Origin: Candidatus Rokuibacteriota bacterium
GTDB lineage: Bacteria; Methylomirabilota; Methylomirabilia; Rokubacteriales; CSP1-6
DNA length: 64,000 bases
Assembly: GCA_003220265.1 (NCBI GenBank)
Contig: QHRW01000107.1
Coordinates: 1-64,000, forward strand
Direction of reading: 5' to 3'
Under the pieces are notes generated by a model. It made no database searches. It was not told the origin of the DNA and saw nothing but the letters and a program-made list of their open reading frames with translations. Shown piece by piece: positions 60,556 to 64,000 of the stretch. Both the position numbers and the translations under genes were made by a program. Numbering within the stretch: position 1 is the first letter of the stretch; the number at the start of each line of letters is the position of its first letter.

Positions 60556-61948
60556 CGACAAATTCCACGACGAGTGCGGGCTGTTCGGCATCTGGAACCA
60601 TCCGGAGGCCGCCAACGTCACCTATCTCGGTCTCTACGCGCTCCAGCACCGCGGCCAGGAGTCGGCCGGCATCGCCGCCACCGACGGCCACAACTTCCAC
60701 ACCGAGAAGGCGATGGGGTGGGTGGCCGACGTGTTCCATCCCGAGCGCCTGCGCCGGCTGCCGGGCCACCGCGCCATGGGCCACGTCCGCTACTCGACGG
60801 CGGGCTCGTCCAGCCTGCGCAATGCCCAGCCGATCACGGCCACCACGGCGCGCGGCCCCATCGCGATCGCCCACAACGGCAACCTCACCAACGCCGACGC
60901 GCTTCGCAAGGCGATGGAGGCCGACGGCGCCATCTTCCAGTCGAACTCCGACACCGAGGTGATCCTGCACCTCCTCGCGCGCGCGCCCGCCGGGCCGCTG
61001 GAGGAGCAGATCCCGTACGTGCTGGGCAAGGTCAAGGGCGCCTACTCCGTGCTGATCCTCACGCCGGAGGCGCTCTACGCCGTCCGCGATCCGAACGGCT
61101 TCCGTCCGCTCACGCTGGGCCGCCTGGCCGACTCCTGGATCGTCGCCTCCGAGACCTGCGCGCTCGACCTCATGGAGGCCAAGCCCGAGCGCGACGTGGA
61201 GCCCGGCGAGCTGGTGGTGATCAGCGACGCCGGCCTGCGCTCGATCCGCGCCTTCCCGCCCGCCGAGCGGCTGCAGTGCGTGTTCGAGTACGTGTACTTC
61301 GCGCGGCCCGACTCCGTGCTGTGGGGCCGCAACGTGCACACGACGCGCAAGGAGCTGGGCCGCCAGCTCGCGCGCGAGCACCCGGCCGAGGCGGACATCG
61401 TGATCCCCGTGCCCGACTCCGGCACCAGCGCCGCGCTCGGCTACTCGGAGGAGTCGGGCACGCCGTTCGAGCTGGGCCTCATCCGCAATCACTACGTCGG
61501 CCGTACGTTCATCGAGCCCAAGCAGGGCATTCGTCACTTCGGGGTCAAGGTCAAGCTGAACCCCATGCGCGAGATGCTCGAAGGCCGGCGCGTGGTCGTC
61601 GTCGACGACTCCATCGTGCGCGGGACCACGAGCCGCAAGATCGTCAAGATGATCCGCGGGGCCGGCGCCCGCACGGTGCACGTGCGGATCTCGTCGCCGC
61701 CGATCCAGTGGCCGTGCTACTACGGCATCGACACGCCGACCCGCAAGGAGCTGATCGGCGCCAGCCACTCGATCGAGGAGATCTGCCGCTACCTCGGGGC
61801 CGACTCCCTCGGCTATCTCTCGCTCGACGGCATGCTGAAGGCGACGGGCTCCGACCCGGCCCACTTCTGCCACGCCTGCTTCACCGGAGCCTACCGCGTC
61901 GGCATCGAGGCCGAGCCGACGCCGCAGCTCCGCCTCTTCGATTCCTGA
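60536..61948 (+). CDS. purF: Amidophosphoribosyltransferase
   Basis: A 470-residue glutamine PRPP amidotransferase, the first committed purine enzyme. Cleaving a 13-residue propeptide exposes the nucleophile C14 ([10 protein letters not shown]). The PRPP loop is [13 protein letters not shown]. Cysteines in WPCYYGID and in FCHACFTG match the [4Fe-4S]-binding Bacillus-type enzyme, making it another cluster client. TTG 60536 is chosen because GGAGGAA lies 7 bases before it and it gives the expected propeptide; it overlaps purL. Confidence 0.94.
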   Translation: MSATWRDDKFHDECGLFGIWNHPEAANVTYLGLYALQHRGQESAGIAATDGHNFHTEKAMGWVADVFHPERLRRLPGHRAMGHVRYSTAGSSSLRNAQPITATTARGPIAIAHNGNLTNADALRKAMEADGAIFQSNSDTEVILHLLARAPAGPLEEQIPYVLGKVKGAYSVLILTPEALYAVRDPNGFRPLTLGRLADSWIVASETCALDLMEAKPERDVEPGELVVISDAGLRSIRAFPPAERLQCVFEYVYFARPDSVLWGRNVHTTRKELGRQLAREHPAEADIVIPVPDSGTSAALGYSEESGTPFELGLIRNHYVGRTFIEPKQGIRHFGVKVKLNPMREMLEGRRVVVVDDSIVRGTTSRKIVKMIRGAGARTVHVRISSPPIQWPCYYGIDTPTRKELIGASHSIEEICRYLGADSLGYLSLDGMLKATGSDPAHFCHACFTGAYRVGIEAEPTPQLRLFDS

Positions 61949-61953
61949 GCGCC

Positions 61954-62985
61954 ATGAAGCCGTCGACGTATCGTGCGGCCGGGGTGGACATCGAGGCCGG
62001 CGACGAGGCGGTGCGCCGCATCGCCCCGCTCGCGCGCGCCACGTTCCGTCCCGAGGTCCTCGGCGGCATCGGCGCCTTCGCCGGCTTCGTGAAGGTACCG
62101 GCGGGCTATACCGAGCCCGTGCTCGTGTCGTCCACCGACGGCGTCGGCACCAAGCTGAAGGTGGCATTCCTGGTGGACCGTCACGACACGGTGGGCATCG
62201 ACCTCGTCGCCATGAGCGTCAACGACCTGCTGGTGCACGGCGCCGAGCCGCTCTACTTCCTCGACTACATCGGCATCCCGCGCCTGGACCCCGCGCGGGT
62301 GGAGGCGATCGTGCGCGGCGTGGCCGAGGGCTGCCGCCAGGCCGGCTGCGCGCTCATCGGCGGCGAGACCGCCGAGCTGCCGGGACTCTACGCGCCCGGC
62401 GAGTACGACCTCGCCGGCTTCGCGGTGGGCATCGTGGAGCGTGCGAAGATCGTCGACGGCGCCGCCGTGCGGCCGGGCGACGTCGTGCTGGGCCTCGCCT
62501 CTTCCGGCCTGCACTCGAACGGCTACAGCCTGGCCCGGCGCATCGTCTTCGATCTGCTGAAGCTCGACGTCGACGCGCTTTTGCCCGGCACCGGCCGCAC
62601 GGTCGGTGACGTGCTGCTGGAGCCGACGCGGATCTACGTGCGCGCGGTGCTGCCGGTGCGCGACGACGTCCACGCGATGGCCAACGTGACCGGCGGCGGC
62701 ATCACCGGCAACCTGCCGCGCGTGCTTCCCGAGGGGTGCCGGGCGATCGTGCGGCCGCGGCGCTGGGCCTCGTCGGCGCCGCCAGTGTTCGCCGCCCTGC
62801 GGGCAGCCGGGCGCGTGGAGGAGGCCGAGATGTTCCGCACGTTCAACATGGGTCTCGGCTACCTGCTCGTGCTGCCCGCCGATCGGGCCGATCGCGTGAC
62901 GCGCGCGCTCACCGCCTCCGGCGAGACCGTCCACGCCATCGGCGAGATCGTCGCCGGCGAGCGCGGCGTGGAGCTCGTGGCATGA
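61954..62985 (+). CDS. purM: Phosphoribosylformylglycinamidine cyclo-ligase
   Basis: A 343-residue AIR synthetase, ATP-dependent ring closure of FGAM. The glycine-rich STDGVGTKLKVAF, the IGGETAELPG and SSGLHSNGYSLARR motifs and MFRTFNMGLGYLL are diagnostic. It is homologous in fold to PurL. It follows purF by 5 bases; its stop overlaps the ATG of the NADH dehydrogenase. Confidence 0.96.
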   Translation: MKPSTYRAAGVDIEAGDEAVRRIAPLARATFRPEVLGGIGAFAGFVKVPAGYTEPVLVSSTDGVGTKLKVAFLVDRHDTVGIDLVAMSVNDLLVHGAEPLYFLDYIGIPRLDPARVEAIVRGVAEGCRQAGCALIGGETAELPGLYAPGEYDLAGFAVGIVERAKIVDGAAVRPGDVVLGLASSGLHSNGYSLARRIVFDLLKLDVDALLPGTGRTVGDVLLEPTRIYVRAVLPVRDDVHAMANVTGGGITGNLPRVLPEGCRAIVRPRRWASSAPPVFAALRAAGRVEEAEMFRTFNMGLGYLLVLPADRADRVTRALTASGETVHAIGEIVAGERGVELVA

Positions 62986-64000
62986 CACGCATCGTCGTCC
63001 TCGGCGGCGGCTTCGGCGGCATCGAGGCGATGCGGGTGCTCGAGCGGAAGCTGGGCCACCGCGACGACGTCGAGCTGCTGCTGATCAGCGACAAGAACTA
63101 CCTGCTGTTCACGCCGCTCTTGCCGCAGGTGGCCTCCTCGCTGGTGGAGCCGCGGCACATCGTGCAGCCGATCCGCGACATCCGCGGCGCCGGCCGCTTC
63201 CGGTTCCGCCGCGACCGGGTGGAGCGCATCGACCTCGCCGCCCGTCGCGTGCTCCTGGCCGAGGGCGTGGCGGACTACGACCGCCTCGTGCTCGCGCTCG
63301 GCGGTGTCACGCCGACCTTCAACATCCCGGGCGTGGAGAGCCACGCGCTCGAGTACAAGGCCCTGGAGGACGCGATCCTCCTGCGCGATCACGTCATCGA
63401 TCTCGCCGAGCACGCCGACCACGAGCCCGACCCGGCCGCGCGCCGCCGGATGCTGACGGTGTGCGTCGTCGGCGGCGGCTACACAGGCGTCGAGCTGATC
63501 GCCGAGCTGCAGGACTTCTTCGAGTCCTACGTGGTCCCGCGCTATCGCGGCATCGATCCCGGCGATTACCGGCTGCTGCTGCTCGAGGCGGGGCAGGAGA
63601 TCCTGCGCGGCGTGCATCCCACGCTGGCCGAGAAGGCGCGCGAGAGTCTCTGGCACGAGGGCATCGAGATCCGTACGGGCGCCCGCGTGACGCGCGTCAC
63701 CGCCGGCGCGGTGGAGATCGAGGGCAGCGAGACGATCCCCGTCGGGCTGACGGTGTGGGCGGCCGGCGTGAAGGGGCACCCGACGCTGGCCGGCCTGGCC
63801 ACCGAGCGCGATCGCCTGGGCCGCGTGATCGTCAACGCGCACATGCGCCTGCCCGGGCATCCGGAGGTCTACGGCGTCGGCGACGCGATCACCATCGAGG
63901 GGCGGCCCGAGGCCTCCATCCCGATCATTCCGGCGGCGCTCGCCCACGCGCGGCTGGCCGCCGAGAACATCGTGGCCGAGCTGGCGGGCCGCCCGCCGCG
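62982..64000 (+). CDS. ndh: Type II NADH dehydrogenase (partial, runs off the window)
   Basis: The first 339 residues of an NDH-2 family flavoprotein. The FAD motif is VVLGGGFGGIEAMRVLE at the start, the second nucleotide motif VVGGGYTGVELIAELQDF is near residue 160, and the FAD-binding YGVGDAITIEG near 300. It oxidises NADH and reduces quinone at the membrane surface without pumping protons. The C-terminal membrane-binding part lies beyond the window. Its ATG overlaps the purM stop, although it has no purine role. Confidence 0.9.
   Translation, partial: MTRIVVLGGGFGGIEAMRVLERKLGHRDDVELLLISDKNYLLFTPLLPQVASSLVEPRHIVQPIRDIRGAGRFRFRRDRVERIDLAARRVLLAEGVADYDRLVLALGGVTPTFNIPGVESHALEYKALEDAILLRDHVIDLAEHADHEPDPAARRRMLTVCVVGGGYTGVELIAELQDFFESYVVPRYRGIDPGDYRLLLLEAGQEILRGVHPTLAEKARESLWHEGIEIRTGARVTRVTAGAVEIEGSETIPVGLTVWAAGVKGHPTLAGLATERDRLGRVIVNAHMRLPGHPEVYGVGDAITIEGRPEASIPIIPAALAHARLAAENIVAELAGRPP

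Noticed and set aside
57472..60621. A reverse-strand open frame of over 1,000 codons opposite purQ and purL
   Set aside because: Same artefact of high GC; the plus strand encodes conserved PurQ and PurL throughout.

Overview
This 64 kb window is a dense, GC-rich (roughly 70%) bacterial chromosome segment with short intergenic gaps, many ATGA/GTGA/TTGA start-stop overlaps and frequent GTG or TTG starts. It holds no rRNA, tRNA, integrase or insertion sequence that I can see. The gene set is core: iron-sulfur biogenesis, primary sigma factor, ribosomal proteins, translation factors, isoprenoid and lipid enzymes, purine synthesis. A proteobacterial-type isc operon, separate purS/purQ/purL and a delta-proteobacterial-like rpsB-to-pnp order fit a non-proteobacterial, high-GC lineage such as Methylomirabilota/Rokubacteria. 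That placement is inference from gene content and base composition, not from a marker comparison.

Region 1 (1-10.6 kb): a partial gene, a reverse-strand glutamate dehydrogenase, then an isc operon (Rrf2/IscR-like regulator, IscS-like protein, IscU, IscA, HscB, HscA, ferredoxin, IscX) behind an IscR-like palindromic operator. A convergent trio of DsrE/TusD-, DsrF/TusC- and DsrH/TusB-like proteins separates it from a second module: an intact cysteine desulfurase, an IscU/NifU-like scaffold, serine acetyltransferase and a small helix-turn-helix protein. The first IscS lacks the PLP-binding lysine and the conserved active-site histidine, and the second scaffold lacks one cluster-ligand cysteine, so the two modules have complementary defects.

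Region 2 (10.6-20 kb): HD hydrolase, cyclase-homology protein, DNA polymerase IV, two ferritin-like proteins, a broken biotin carboxylase, a biotin carrier, a DinB-family protein and a carboxyltransferase (acyl-CoA carboxylase set), then a decayed stretch with an MFS-transporter remnant and a frameshifted PsiE-like gene, and an alpha/beta hydrolase. Region 3 (20-29.5 kb): primary sigma factor (reverse), divergent ACT-domain malic enzyme, glycosyltransferase, aminotransferase, HIT protein, methyltransferase remnant, a membrane glycosyltransferase with a fused C-terminal domain, endonuclease III and pantothenate kinase.

Region 4 (29.5-55.8 kb): rplM-rpsI-argC-argJ, rpsB-tsf-pyrH-frr-uppS-cdsA-dxr-rseP, a VOC protein, ispG-ferredoxin-proS, rimP-nusA-rnpM-infB-ylxP-rbfA-nrnA-truB-ribF, rpsO, pnp and an M16 peptidase. 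Region 5 (56-64 kb): purB-purS-purQ-purL-purF-purM and the start of a type II NADH dehydrogenase running off the end.

Two families of structured intergenic repeat cross these regions. Family A (about 114 bp, three hairpins) occurs at 125-238, partly at 7241-7289, and inverted at 55811-55924; stem differences between copies are compensatory. Family B (84-bp unit ending in a G-run/C-run hairpin) forms a four-copy tandem array just upstream of infB, one copy that encodes the C-terminus of HscB and reaches the hscA start, and a half copy downstream of rpoD. These repeats and the split iron-sulfur system are the most unusual content of the window.
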